Origin: Alcaligenes sp. SORT26
GTDB lineage: Bacteria; Pseudomonadota; Gammaproteobacteria; Burkholderiales; Burkholderiaceae_B
Length of the DNA: 64,000 nt
Reading direction: 5' to 3'
Assembly (NCBI RefSeq): GCF_017377875.1
Contig: NZ_CP070975.1
Location: forward strand, 434,001 to 498,000
Numbering within the stretch: the first letter of the stretch is position 1; the number at the start of each line of letters is the position of its first letter. Under the pieces are notes generated by a model that was not told where the DNA came from, searched no databases, and worked only from the letters and a program-made list of their open reading frames with translations. Shown here one piece after another: positions 9,320 to 18,741 of this stretch. The translations under genes were made by a program, and so were the position numbers.

Positions 9320-10873
9320 CTAAGACCGCTTTGTAAAGTAAGAGGGTCGAATGCCTACGATAAACAACATGCCGAAATAGGAAATGCCGCTGGCAAGCAA
9401 CACGCCGCACAGGTAAAGCACACGCAACAAAGGCGTGGCTCCCAGGCTGATCCAGTCGATATAGCGGTCAGCCAGCAAGAGGACGGCGCCCAGGGCCAGC
9501 AGAGCGGGGATGATCTTCAGAAAGAAAGGTAACCAGTCGTGATTGGGCTGGTAAATCCCGCGTTTGCGCAGCATGACCAGCAAGGTCAGGGCATTGACGG
9601 TAGCCCCCAGTCCAATCGACAAGGCCAGACCGGCATGGGCGAAGGTGGGCACCAGGACCAGATTGAAGAGCTGGGTAATGATCAGCACGGCAATGGCGAT
9701 ACGCACCGGGGTGCGGATGTCCTGCCGGGCGTAAAAGCCGGGGGCCAGAATCTTGATGGCCAACAGGCCAACCAGACCGACGGAATACGCACCCACGGCC
9801 ATTTTTGTCTGGGCGACGTCGGCAGCAGCAAAGGCTCCGTAGTGGAACAAGGTGGCAACCAGGCCATCAGACAGCAGGGCCATGCCTAGCGCGGCGGGCA
9901 GGCCCAGCAACAAGACCAGTCGCAAGCCCCAGTCCAATAGGGCGCTGTAGTTCTTGTCGTCCTTGCCTGCATGGGCGGCGGACAGCTTGGGCAGCAGGAC
10001 GGTGCCCAGGGCTACGCCCAGCAAAGCGGTGGGGAACTCCATCAGGCGGTCAGCAAATGACAGCCAGGTCACACTGCCCGATTGTAGCCAGGTGGCGATA
10101 TTGGTATTGATCAGCAGAGAAATTTGCGCGACAGAAACGCCCAGAATTGCGGGCAGCATCTGTTTCAGAATGCGCTGCACGATAGGGTCGCGGCGCGCCT
10201 CGCCCAGGCGTAATGAGAAGCGTGGCAATAGCCCCAGACGAGCCAGTGCGACCCACTGCACCAGCAATTGGGCCAATCCCCCTACCATGACGCCTACGGC
10301 CAAGGCATAAATCGGGGTTTCCATGTGTTGGGCCAGAAAAATACTGGCGCCAATCATGGACAGATTCAGCAGGATGGGGGTGAAAGCCGGAACGGCGAAA
10401 CGGCTCCAGGTATTGAGTACCGCAGAGGCAAAGGCCACCAGCGACATGCAGATGATGTAGGGGAACATCAGCCGGGTCATGGTGATGGCGGCGCCAAATT
10501 CGGTTTGTCGCTCGGGGGAGGTCAGACCGCTGGCCATGGCGCTGACCACCCATGGGGCGGCCAGAATGCCAATGGCCGTGACTACCATGACGGCAAAGGT
10601 CAGCAGCAGGGCAACCCGGTCCAGCAATTGCTGGACCTTGTCTTGCTCGTGTTCCTTGCGCACTTGGCCCAGGATGGGTACAAAAGCCTGCGAAAACGCC
10701 CCTTCTGCAAACAGGCGTCGCAGCAGGTTGGGAATGCGAAAGGCAACCCAGAACGCATCAGTGAGCGGGCCCGCCCCAAAGGCGCGGGCAATCAGAATAT
10801 CGCGTGCCAGTCCGGTAATGCGAGACAGCAGCGTCAGGCCACTAATCGTGGCCGCCGAGCGAAACAAACCCAT
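9320..10873 (-). CDS. murJ: Lipid II flippase MurJ
   Basis: MurJ (MviN) moves the peptidoglycan precursor lipid II across the inner membrane. The 517-residue protein is hydrophobic throughout with about 14 predicted spans. It has the family N-terminus (LTLLSRITGLARDILIARAF) and the charged early block RRLFAEGAFSQAFVP. The neighbourhood (murJ upstream of rpsT) is common in proteobacteria. The gene upstream, an SDR dehydrogenase, ends just 18 bases before the murJ start, so the two may share a transcript. Confidence 0.97.
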   Translation of the reverse strand: MGLFRSAATISGLTLLSRITGLARDILIARAFGAGPLTDAFWVAFRIPNLLRRLFAEGAFSQAFVPILGQVRKEHEQDKVQQLLDRVALLLTFAVMVVTAIGILAAPWVVSAMASGLTSPERQTEFGAAITMTRLMFPYIICMSLVAFASAVLNTWSRFAVPAFTPILLNLSMIGASIFLAQHMETPIYALAVGVMVGGLAQLLVQWVALARLGLLPRFSLRLGEARRDPIVQRILKQMLPAILGVSVAQISLLINTNIATWLQSGSVTWLSFADRLMEFPTALLGVALGTVLLPKLSAAHAGKDDKNYSALLDWGLRLVLLLGLPAALGMALLSDGLVATLFHYGAFAAADVAQTKMAVGAYSVGLVGLLAIKILAPGFYARQDIRTPVRIAIAVLIITQLFNLVLVPTFAHAGLALSIGLGATVNALTLLVMLRKRGIYQPNHDWLPFFLKIIPALLALGAVLLLADRYIDWISLGATPLLRVLYLCGVLLASGISYFGMLFIVGIRPSYFTKRS

Positions 10874-10891
10874 TGGAGCCGATACAGAAAG

Positions 10892-11656
10892 TTATTTTGG
10901 TGCCATACGAATGGCGCCATCCAGACGGATGGTTTCACCATTGAGCATTTCATTGCTGATGATGCTATGCACCAGTTGGGAGAAATCTTCGGGTCGACCC
11001 AGGCGAGACGGGAAGGGGATGCTGGCAGCCAGCGAGTCCTGAACTTCCTGTGGCATGGCAAACATCATGGGGGTGCCAAAGATGCCGGGGGCAATGGTCA
11101 TGACACGGATGCCAGTTTGCGCCAGATCACGGGCCAGAGGCAAGGTCAAACCTACCACGCCTGCTTTGGAGGCACCGTAGGCCGCCTGGCCGATCTGGCC
11201 GTCGTAGGCCGCAACCGAAGCAGTATTGATCAGTACGCCACGCTCGCCCGAGGGTTCCGGGGTGTTGCTGCTCATGGCAGCGGCAGCCAGACGGCACATA
11301 TTGAAGGTGCCGACCAGGTTGATCATGACGGTTTTCTGGAACAGGTCCAGGGTGTGGGGGCCATTGCGTCCCACGGTACGCGAGGCAGGGGCCACACCAG
11401 CACAGTTAATCAGTCCAAACAAGGGGCGGGTGCTGTCCTGGCAGGCCAGATCCACGACCGCCTGGGCATCTTGCTCAGAGGTGACATCGCAGCGCTGATA
11501 GTGTTGGCCCAATTCCTGGGCCAGAGCCTGACCGGCTTCGTCCTGAATGTCGGCGATCACCACGCGGGCACCGTTTTGTACCAGCATACGTACCGTGCCT
11601 GCGCCCAGACCCGATGCGCCGCCCGTGACAATAAATGTTTTCTTATTGATTTGCAT
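10892..11656 (-). CDS. SDR-family 3-hydroxyacyl-CoA dehydrogenase (HSD10-like)
   Basis: This is a classical short-chain dehydrogenase/reductase of 254 residues. It has the NAD-binding motif TGGASGLG (about residues 11-18), the DVT and NCAG segments, and the catalytic YGASK after NTASVAAYDGQ. Overall it resembles type II 3-hydroxyacyl-CoA dehydrogenase (HSD17B10), which oxidises short-chain 3-hydroxyacyl-CoA such as the isoleucine-degradation intermediate. It lies between adk and murJ on the same strand; a hairpin terminator separates it from adk. There is no nearby acyl-CoA gene to fix the pathway, so the substrate is an inference from family resemblance. Confidence 0.88.
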   Translation of the reverse strand: MQINKKTFIVTGGASGLGAGTVRMLVQNGARVVIADIQDEAGQALAQELGQHYQRCDVTSEQDAQAVVDLACQDSTRPLFGLINCAGVAPASRTVGRNGPHTLDLFQKTVMINLVGTFNMCRLAAAAMSSNTPEPSGERGVLINTASVAAYDGQIGQAAYGASKAGVVGLTLPLARDLAQTGIRVMTIAPGIFGTPMMFAMPQEVQDSLAASIPFPSRLGRPEDFSQLVHSIISNEMLNGETIRLDGAIRMAPK

Positions 11657-11684
11657 GAGCTTGTCTCCCTTGAATAATAAACAA

Positions 11685-11703
11685 CCGGCCCTTTTGGGGC
11701 CGG
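11685..11703 (-). terminator. Intrinsic terminator downstream of adk
   Basis: CCGGCCC pairs with GGGCCGG around a five-base loop, just after the adk stop on the minus strand. The following T-stretch (TTGTTTATTATT) is interrupted, so it may be leaky and allow read-through to the SDR gene. Confidence 0.7.
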
Positions 11704-11720
11704 CTGAATTCTTGACTTAC

Positions 11721-12479
<759 letters not shown>

Positions 12480-13244
12480 TTATAACCGATTTGCGAAGTG
12501 AGCGCGTACTCTTTCCAGGTCTTGCTCGGTGTCCACCCCCGCCGCAGGAATCTCCTGAAGACGGTGAACCATAATCTGGAAGCCGTTTTCCATCGCTCGC
12601 AATTGCTCTAGAGACTCGAAGTGTTCCAGCGGCCCACGCGGTAGCTGGGCGTACTGCTGCAGGAAGCGATTCCGGTAGGCATAAAGGCCGATATGGTGCA
12701 ATGCGGGAAGGTCAGCCGCCAGTACCCGTTCACCACTGGCCAGGGCGTCGCGGGCCCAGGGCATGGGGGCACGGGAGAAGTACAGGGCGCGGCCTTTCAG
12801 GTCGCACACCACCTTGACGGCATTGGGGTTGAACAGCGTTTCGGCGTTCTTGATGGGGGCGGCCAGGGTGGCGATATCGGCCTGTTCACTGCGCGCCAGC
12901 AACTCAGCGGCGGCATTAATGTGTTCGGGCTGAATCAGGGGCTCGTCCCCTTGCACATTGACCACGATTTCGTCTTCGGACAGCTCCAGCAGGCGGGCGG
13001 CCTGGGCCAGGCGATCCGTGCCAGTCGGGTGCTCGGCATCGGTCAGCAGGGCCTGAAAACCATGGGCTTGCACGGCCTCCAGCACGGCGGGCGAGTCTGT
13101 CGCCACCCAGACCTGACGCGCGCCACTGCGTGCCGCTTGCTGGGCACAGCGCACAATCATGGGTTGGCCTGCAATGTCGGCCAGCGGTTTGTTCGGCAGA
13201 CGGGTGGAGCCCAGCCGCGCAGGGATGATGACGGAAAAAGTCAT
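12480..13244 (-). CDS. kdsB: 3-deoxy-manno-octulosonate cytidylyltransferase
   Basis: KdsB activates Kdo as CMP-Kdo for lipopolysaccharide inner-core synthesis. The N-terminus [20 protein letters not shown] is the nucleotide-binding signature; NVQGDEPLI and the C-terminal [10 protein letters not shown] are also typical. The length (254 residues) is normal. It begins one base after the stop of the Trm112-like gene, so the two are translationally linked in the lpxK-Trm112-kdsB unit. Confidence 0.97.
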   Translation of the reverse strand: MTFSVIIPARLGSTRLPNKPLADIAGQPMIVRCAQQAARSGARQVWVATDSPAVLEAVQAHGFQALLTDAEHPTGTDRLAQAARLLELSEDEIVVNVQGDEPLIQPEHINAAAELLARSEQADIATLAAPIKNAETLFNPNAVKVVCDLKGRALYFSRAPMPWARDALASGERVLAADLPALHHIGLYAYRNRFLQQYAQLPRGPLEHFESLEQLRAMENGFQIMVHRLQEIPAAGVDTEQDLERVRAHFANRL

Positions 13245-13245
13245 A

Positions 13246-13431
13246 TCAGTTGCTGGCTTGTTCCTGGGTGTCCAGCTTGCGCGCTTCGGTCACCAGCATG
13301 GTGGGGATGCCATCCACAACGGGGAAGGCCAGTTTGTCGGCCTTGCAGACCAGTTCTTCTTGTTCGCGGTCGTGGCGCAAAGGGCCTTTGCACAAGGGGC
13401 AGACCAGCACTTCGAGTAGGCGAGTTTCCAT
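13246..13431 (-). CDS. Trm112-family small zinc-ribbon-like protein (YcaR type)
   Basis: This 61-residue protein belongs to the Trm112/UPF0434 family. It shows the single CPLCKG knuckle (residues 12-17), a second cysteine in the LVCKADKL segment, and the family ending [11 protein letters not shown]. In proteobacteria it is almost always between lpxK and kdsB, as here. Its start codon overlaps the lpxK stop by one base. The molecular role in bacteria is not established; related eukaryotic Trm112 proteins stabilise methyltransferases. Confidence 0.93.
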   Translation of the reverse strand: METRLLEVLVCPLCKGPLRHDREQEELVCKADKLAFPVVDGIPTMLVTEARKLDTQEQASN

Positions 13432-14510
13432 TAGTGGACTCCGGGTAAAGAGGGGGAGGTTAAGCGCCGTTTGCGCAACAGGCTGTCCAGTTCAGTAATC
13501 CAGTCCGGGCGTGAAAACACGGGCTGGACATCCACAACCCACAGTCGTGAGTCGTTCAGGTGCTGGCATTTTACGGCGTCTTTACGAGTAATGAGTACCG
13601 GTCCGTCATGCAGGGCTTGAAAGTCTTGGGCTTGCAAGGCGGCATGGTCGGGCAGGGGAAAAGTCTGGCTCAAGCGCAGACCGCAGGCGCGCAGCATGGT
13701 GAAAAACCGGGCGGGCTGGCCTATGGCGGCCAGGGCTTGCAGATCTTGCTGGCCGTATTGCTGGTACCAATCCGACCAGTCCAGACGACGTCCAGAGGCC
13801 AGATGCTCCAGTTGATAGGGGCGCAAGCTCATCGTGACGCTGCGACCGGGTTCGGCAGGCTGGGGGGTGGAAGGGGGCGTTTGATCCGCCACAATCTGGC
13901 TGATCAACCAATCTACCTGACGCAGGCGCTCGGGGCCTTCGCGCAAGGGGCCCGCTGGCAGCAAGTAGCCATTGCCCACACCACGGGCATCTTGCACCAC
14001 CACTTCCATATCGCGCTGCAGGGCCAGATGTTGCAGGCCATCGTCAGAAATAATCAGGTCTACCGCTGGAAATTCCTTGAGCAAGGCCTGGGCGGCCAGG
14101 GCGCGGCGAGGATGGACGGCAATGGGAGCCTGGGTCTGGGCGGCAATCAGGGTGGGTTCATCCCCAAATTGTTCGGCGGCTAACTGTCCTTTGCCTACAC
14201 GGGGACTAGGACCGATGTCTACGCCATAACCTCGGCTGACGATGCCGGGCGTCCAGCCCAAGGCACGCAATTGCTCGGTCAAGGCCAGGACTACAGGGGT
14301 TTTACCTGCACCACCTACAATAATGTTTCCAACCACAATCACCGGTACGGGGCTGCGGTAGGAGGCACTGGGGTCTTGCTCGTAGCGTTGCTGTTTACGC
14401 TGTACGAAGCGTGCAGCCAGCGCTGAAAGAGGGCGCATCAAAAGGCTGAAGCAGCCTTTTTTTTGCCATTGGCGGTGAAGCCAGTCCGTCAGGCGCACAC
14501 GCACGCTCAT
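13431..14510 (-). CDS. lpxK: Tetraacyldisaccharide 4'-kinase
   Basis: LpxK phosphorylates the 4'-position of the lipid A disaccharide at the inner membrane. An N-terminal membrane-associated helix is followed by the P-loop segment VVGNIIVGGAGKTPVV (about residues 59-74) and by DDGLQHLALQRD, both diagnostic. The length (359 residues) is slightly above E. coli (328). The gene overlaps exbD by four bases at its start and the Trm112-like gene at its end, so the exbB-exbD-lpxK-Trm112-kdsB run is one operon. Confidence 0.97.
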   Translation of the reverse strand: MSVRVRLTDWLHRQWQKKGCFSLLMRPLSALAARFVQRKQQRYEQDPSASYRSPVPVIVVGNIIVGGAGKTPVVLALTEQLRALGWTPGIVSRGYGVDIGPSPRVGKGQLAAEQFGDEPTLIAAQTQAPIAVHPRRALAAQALLKEFPAVDLIISDDGLQHLALQRDMEVVVQDARGVGNGYLLPAGPLREGPERLRQVDWLISQIVADQTPPSTPQPAEPGRSVTMSLRPYQLEHLASGRRLDWSDWYQQYGQQDLQALAAIGQPARFFTMLRACGLRLSQTFPLPDHAALQAQDFQALHDGPVLITRKDAVKCQHLNDSRLWVVDVQPVFSRPDWITELDSLLRKRRLTSPSLPGVH

Positions 14511-14911
14511 GGGGCTTGGGTCGCGAAATGAATGCGGTGGATACCCACCTGGCGGGCGGCTTCCATGGCTTGCACCACGGCAAAATGGGGCGCTTGAGCA
14601 TCCGCCAGAATCAGCAGGCTGCTGTTTTCATCGGTTTTTTCAGTAGACAGGGCTTGGCTAAGTGGCGCTGTGCTACTGGCATCCAGCCACATGCCATTCA
14701 AGGCGTAGCGCCCGTCCTGGCTGATGGCCAAGAGCAGTTCCGCCGCCTGGGCCGCTTGGGCCTGAGCCTGAGGCAAGGACACATCCAGTTGGCGATGACG
14801 CACAAAGGTGCTGCTGGCGGCCAGGAAAATCAGCACGACCAGCAAGACATCAATCAAAGGCACCAGATTCAGTTCCAGTGTGTCCTGGTCTTGGGCTCGG
14901 CGAAAACGCAT
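14507..14911 (-). CDS. exbD: ExbD/TolR-family biopolymer transport protein
   Basis: This is a single-span inner-membrane protein of the ExbD/TolR family. A membrane helix lies at about residues 14-35 (LNLVPLIDVLLVVLIFLAAS), including the conserved aspartate in LIDVLLV that conducts protons. The remainder is periplasmic. It works with the ExbB-like protein encoded just upstream to energise outer-membrane processes. The gene starts on the last base of the exbB stop and overlaps lpxK, so all are co-translated. Whether it serves TonB or another partner cannot be told; no tonB is in the window. Confidence 0.93.
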   Translation of the reverse strand: MRFRRAQDQDTLELNLVPLIDVLLVVLIFLAASSTFVRHRQLDVSLPQAQAQAAQAAELLLAISQDGRYALNGMWLDASSTAPLSQALSTEKTDENSSLLILADAQAPHFAVVQAMEAARQVGIHRIHFATQAP

Positions 14912-15516
14912 CAGGCAGCCCTCTGACTCAACAAGCGGTCCAGCGTACCCGCTTCACTTTCCAGACAATGCAGCAGATAGTCGGCACGGCTGCGGAAGTA
15001 ACGGTGAAAGATCATGGCCGGAACGGCAATCAGAATTCCCAGGGCCGTGTTGTACAGGGCGACGGAAATGCCACGGGCAATCAGGCTGGGGTCGCCACCA
15101 GCGGGATCATAAGCGGCAAAAATGTCGATCATGCCAATAACGGTACCAAACAGGCCCAGCAAAGGGGCGATCACGGCAATGGTGCCCAGTGCCGGAATGT
15201 ATTTGTTCAGTTGGTAGCTGATGTCCTTGCCTTCTGCCTCGACCGCAGCCTCTCGCAATGCTGGCGTTTGATGGCGGTGTTTCAGTACGGTGGCTAATAC
15301 TCGACCCAAGGGGGAGTTGTCGTACAGGCGGGGCAGGGAATCGTCCTGGATACGGTTCTGGGCCGTTAGCTCGTTGATCTGGCGCGCCAGCCCAGCCGGT
15401 AGAATTCGTTTGCTGCGCAGGGCCAGGAGGCGCTCCAGGATCAGTCCCAGAGCAAGAATAGAGCAGGCCAGCAGGAACCAGATGGGCCAGCCAGCGGCAT
15501 GGATCAAAGTAAGCAC
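14911..15516 (-). CDS. exbB: MotA/TolQ/ExbB-family proton channel protein
   Basis: This is a 201-residue inner-membrane proton-channel subunit with about three membrane spans (residues 11-28, about 105-130 and 145-170). The family signatures LERLLALRSKRILPAGL and LGTIAVIAPLLGLFGTVIGM are clear. It starts with GTG at 15516. It is the first gene of the envelope operon exbB-exbD-lpxK-Trm112-kdsB(-adk); its promoter should lie in 15517-15650. Confidence 0.94.
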   Translation of the reverse strand: MLTLIHAAGWPIWFLLACSILALGLILERLLALRSKRILPAGLARQINELTAQNRIQDDSLPRLYDNSPLGRVLATVLKHRHQTPALREAAVEAEGKDISYQLNKYIPALGTIAVIAPLLGLFGTVIGMIDIFAAYDPAGGDPSLIARGISVALYNTALGILIAVPAMIFHRYFRSRADYLLHCLESEAGTLDRLLSQRAA

Positions 15517-15941
15517 GGGTCGATTATCCGGTCACGAAATAAATCAGCGCTTATTGTAGAGCCCCTGTTCGGATTGCGGGAATGTTCCGGCGCGGGCGCG
15601 GTACACTTTACGGTCTTTTCCCCAAAAGCAGCGCCAAACCTATGATGTATTTGAAGTAATAGGTGTAGTGCTAAAACTATCCACAAAATCTGTGGATAAT
15701 TCTGTGTATAAAACATCCCATAGTGGCTCGGGTGGTGGTTTAGAGGTTCTCTGGCTAATTTTCGACCATCTTTGTGTTTTTATAAATAGCCTTTAATTTC
15801 AATGGTTTATCTTGTTTCGATAAAGTGCTGCATCAGGTATGGAGCGGAAGCCATTGTCTTGGCGTCTATTTGACAAAAGCATGACAGTTGTGGATACGGG
15901 CCGGTGGAAAACTCCCTTGGGACGAGTCAAAAACAAAGAAT
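15517..15941. other. Divergent intergenic region between exbB and xseA
   Basis: About 425 bases with no convincing gene. It contains the exbB and xseA promoters, the DnaA-box-like group listed separately, and an AT-rich stretch at about 15765-15830. A 70-codon minus-strand frame at 15504-15716 was judged to be chance. An in-frame GTG for xseA at 15888 is possible but less likely than the ATG pair at 15942/15945. Confidence 0.6.
15677..15711. promoter_or_regulatory. Cluster of DnaA-box-like sites
   Basis: Three nonamers resembling the DnaA box (TTWTNCACA) lie within 35 bases: CTATCCACA at 15677-15685 (one mismatch), TTATCCACA on the minus strand at 15691-15699 (perfect) and TTATACACA on the minus strand at 15703-15711 (fits the relaxed consensus). 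A fourth, GTATCCACA on the minus strand at 15889-15897, has one mismatch. The first two also form an 8-base inverted repeat around AAATC, so they could instead be a hairpin. No dnaA, dnaN or gyrB is nearby, so a chromosomal origin is unlikely. Confidence 0.5.
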
Positions 15942-17288
15942 ATGATGCATTATCAAGAAGCTAGAGCCCCTGCGGTATGGACCGTAGCCCAATTGAACCG
16001 CCGCGTCAGTCAATTGCTGGACGAGCATATGCCGGTGGTGTGGGTGAGCGGTGAAGTGTCCAACTTTACCCAGGCTGCCTCGGGGCATTGGTATTTCTCC
16101 ATCAAGGATGACAAGGCTGCTGTTCGCGCCGTGATGTTCCGTGGCCGTGCCCAGGCCGTGGGCTTTGTACCGCGTGCAGGCGAACGCTTCGAGTTTCGCT
16201 GCTCGGTGACCTTGTACGAGGCCCGTGGAGACTTCCAGGTACAGGTCGAAGGCATGCGCCGCGCCGGTCTGGGGGATTTGCATGAAGCCTTTTTGCGCCT
16301 GAAAGGCCAACTGCAAAGCGAAGGCCTGTTCGAGCCGGAACGCAAACGTCCTATCGCCACCTTGCCGCGCAGCATAGGCATCATTACCTCCCTGGCGGCC
16401 GCTGCCTTGCGTGACGTGCTGACAGCGATGGAGCGAAGGGCTCCCCATGTGCGCATCATTATTTATCCTGCGCCTGTTCAGGGTGCCGAAGCACCGCCCC
16501 GATTGCGGCAAGCCTTGGAAACCGCCATTGAGCGGGCGGAAGTCGATACCTTGTTGCTGGTGCGCGGGGGCGGGAGCCTGGAAGATCTCTGGGCTTTTAA
16601 TGATGAAGGTCTGGCGCGTCTGATCGCGTCCAGTCCTATCCCTATTATTAGTGGGGTTGGGCACGAGACGGATTTCACGATTGCCGATTTTGTGGCTGAC
16701 CTGCGTGCGCCAACGCCGACCGCCGCGGCCGAGCTGGCCTGTCTGGGGCGGGAGCAACTGCTGGAGCAGGTATTTGCGCGCTTGAGCGCCTTGACTCATG
16801 GTGTGCAGCGGCATGTTGACCGTGCTTCCTTGCGTCTGGACAGGGCGGTGGCCAAGCTGGTGTCCCCGCATCAGCGTCTGGCTCAGCAGCAGCAAGGCCT
16901 GGATCATCTGACCCAACGGCTGGAACGTGCGGCCCGCAGTGTGCCTGATGCGGCCCGTTTGCGCCTGGCAACTGTCAAGGCGCGTTTGGAACGCAGCATT
17001 CCTCAGCTAACGTCAAGACAGCAAAATCTGAATATGCTTTTCCAGCGGCTGGAAAAAGGTCTGGATCACGCGCTGGTTTTGCGCCGTCAACGGCTGGCTG
17101 CGGCCCAGCAAACGCTGCAAGCACTGTCCCCCCGCCTTATCATCAATCGTGGATATGCCATAGTCAGGGATAGCGAGGGGAAAGTTGTAAAAAATGCGTT
17201 AGACTTAAAGATTGGTGAACGACTCGATGTCGAGTTGAGTCGCGGTCATGTGTCGGTGGATGTGGTGCGCACGCACGATCTACTCTAG
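15942..17288 (+). CDS. xseA: Exodeoxyribonuclease VII large subunit
   Basis: XseA is the nuclease subunit of exonuclease VII, which degrades single-stranded DNA from both ends together with XseB. The N-terminal OB-fold is recognisable (VWVSGEVSNFTQAASGHWYF), followed by the catalytic core with IGIITSLAAAALRDV, RGGGSLEDLWAFNDE and ISGVGHETDFTIADFVAD. A long helical region lies at about residues 270-400, and the RGYAIVRD ending is present. I take the ATG at 15942 (or 15945), where family homology begins, giving 447-448 residues. xseB is not in the window. Confidence 0.96.
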   Translation: MMHYQEARAPAVWTVAQLNRRVSQLLDEHMPVVWVSGEVSNFTQAASGHWYFSIKDDKAAVRAVMFRGRAQAVGFVPRAGERFEFRCSVTLYEARGDFQVQVEGMRRAGLGDLHEAFLRLKGQLQSEGLFEPERKRPIATLPRSIGIITSLAAAALRDVLTAMERRAPHVRIIIYPAPVQGAEAPPRLRQALETAIERAEVDTLLLVRGGGSLEDLWAFNDEGLARLIASSPIPIISGVGHETDFTIADFVADLRAPTPTAAAELACLGREQLLEQVFARLSALTHGVQRHVDRASLRLDRAVAKLVSPHQRLAQQQQGLDHLTQRLERAARSVPDAARLRLATVKARLERSIPQLTSRQQNLNMLFQRLEKGLDHALVLRRQRLAAAQQTLQALSPRLIINRGYAIVRDSEGKVVKNALDLKIGERLDVELSRGHVSVDVVRTHDLL

Positions 17289-17342
17289 GCTGCGTCGTCC
17301 TTGTTGGATACCAAACACGGTTTTTTTTTAGAAGGAATTGAA

Positions 17343-17921
17343 ATGGCATTCACTCTTCCAGCGCTTCCCTACGACCTCAACGCTCTTGAGCCCCATATCT
17401 CCAAAGAAACCCTGGAGTTTCACTACGGCAAGCACCACCAAGCTTACGTCACCAACCTGAACAACCTGGTTGCTGGCACCGAGCTGGAAAACGCTTCCCT
17501 GGAAGATGTGGTCAAGAAATCCTCCGGTGGCGTGTTCAACAACGCTGCTCAGGTTTGGAACCACACGTTTTACTGGAACAGCCTGTCCCCTAACGGCGGC
17601 GGCGCTCCTACTGGCAAAGTGGCTGATGCCATCAACGCCAAATGGGGCAGCTTTGATGCATTCAAAGAAGCTTTCACCAAGTCTGCCGTTGGCAACTTCG
17701 GTTCGGGCTGGACCTGGCTGGTTAAAAAGGCCGACGGTTCCCTGGATATCGTCAACACCAGCAACGCTGGCACGACCCTGACTTCCGATGACGTCGCCCT
17801 GATCACCTGTGATGTGTGGGAACACGCCTACTACATCGACTACCGCAATGCCCGTCCCAAGTACCTGGAAATTTTCTGGAACCTGGTGAACTGGGACTTT
17901 GCCGCCAAGAACCTGGGTTAA
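17343..17921 (+). CDS. sodB: Superoxide dismutase [Fe]
   Basis: This cytoplasmic enzyme dismutates superoxide to oxygen and peroxide. Metal ligands are visible as the His in LEFHYGKHH, the His in WNHTFYW, and the Asp and His in [11 protein letters not shown]. The [20 protein letters not shown] segment is characteristic of the iron form. The 192-residue length is standard. The ATG at 17343 follows the ribosome site AGAAGGAATTGAA; the frame continues upstream to a TTG at 17301 without homology. It is followed by a strong terminator, then bfr in convergent orientation, pairing two iron/oxidative-stress genes. Confidence 0.98.
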   Translation: MAFTLPALPYDLNALEPHISKETLEFHYGKHHQAYVTNLNNLVAGTELENASLEDVVKKSSGGVFNNAAQVWNHTFYWNSLSPNGGGAPTGKVADAINAKWGSFDAFKEAFTKSAVGNFGSGWTWLVKKADGSLDIVNTSNAGTTLTSDDVALITCDVWEHAYYIDYRNARPKYLEIFWNLVNWDFAAKNLG

Positions 17922-17966
17922 TCGCCTGAGTTAAGGGTAGCGCTCATTGGAGGGCTGCCCGGCAAT

Positions 17967-18004
17967 AAAAAAACCGCCATGCAATGACTGCTGGCGGTTT
18001 TTTT
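17967..18004. terminator. Bidirectional terminator between sodB and bfr
   Basis: AAAAAAACCGCCA pairs with TGGCGGTTTTTTT around a 12-base loop, between the convergent genes sodB and bfr. Both flanks have homopolymer runs, so it should serve both genes. Confidence 0.9.
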
Positions 18005-18062
18005 GTGTTTGCAGCGCGGGAGCCTGTCCGGTTTGCGCTGCAATGTGTCTTGCCTGAAGACC

Positions 18063-18527
18063 TTACATTTGGGATTGCTGGTAGTTTTCCAGACCCACTT
18101 TTTCGATCAGGCCCAGTTGCTTTTCCAGCCAATAAGTGTGGTCTTCTTCCGTGTCGCGCAGTTGGGCCAAAATAATGTCGCGAGTGACAAAGTCGCTGGC
18201 GGATTCGGCCAGTTCAATGCCCTTTTGCAACGCAGCGCGAACCTCATATTCCAGCTCCAGGTCCTTGCGCAACATGCCGACCACGTCCTTGCCGGGCTCA
18301 AATGCATTGGGGCGCATATCGGGAATACCGTCGAGCATCAGGATGCGACGGATCAGGGCGTCAGCGTGCTGGGTCTCTTCTTCCATTTCGTGGTTCATGC
18401 GCTCGTAGAGCTGGGTGAAACCCAGATGTTCGTAGAAGCGGGAGTGGATGAAGTACTGGTCGCGCGCTGCAAGTTCGCCACGCAACAATTGGTTCAAATA
18501 GTCAATGACCTCTGGATTGCCTTGCAT
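18063..18527 (-). CDS. bfr: Bacterioferritin
   Basis: Bacterioferritin stores iron in a 24-subunit heme-containing shell. The 154-residue protein begins [19 protein letters not shown] and contains the di-iron ligands in the ferroxidase helices ([38 protein letters not shown]). A methionine in the LMLDGIPDM region is at the place expected for the heme ligand (Met52 in E. coli); this assignment is by analogy. The start at 18527 is chosen from family length; the frame runs on to 18725 without homology. It is convergent with sodB. Confidence 0.96.
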   Translation of the reverse strand: MQGNPEVIDYLNQLLRGELAARDQYFIHSRFYEHLGFTQLYERMNHEMEEETQHADALIRRILMLDGIPDMRPNAFEPGKDVVGMLRKDLELEYEVRAALQKGIELAESASDFVTRDIILAQLRDTEEDHTYWLEKQLGLIEKVGLENYQQSQM

Positions 18528-18741
18528 GATGAGTCGCCTGTATGAAGAAGATGTCAGCTGTAGAGTATAGGCCATCAGGACAGATTCTCTGTGGCACCAA
18601 ATGGCAAGCCCGCGTGGAAACATTCTTATACAGTCTGTGTTGTGATTTCCCGGCTCCCGGTGCAACCCCTTTCCGATTGTCTTCATGATCAGGCTCGGGA
18701 GCAGGAAAAAAGAATAATTCCTCATCTGCTCAAGGGTTTTT

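Noticed and set aside
10268-11677. 469-codon plus-strand frame opposite murJ and the SDR gene
   Set aside because: It crosses two real genes and their junction, and the composition (many Gly, Gln, His) is typical of antisense frames.
15504-15716. 70-codon minus-strand frame upstream of exbB
   Set aside because: It overlaps the exbB start and the DnaA-box group, with no ribosome site or homology.
15677-15897. The DnaA-box group as the chromosomal replication origin
   Set aside because: No dnaA, dnaN, gyrB or rpmH is nearby and the boxes are few; the origin should be elsewhere. It is kept only as a regulatory or titration candidate.
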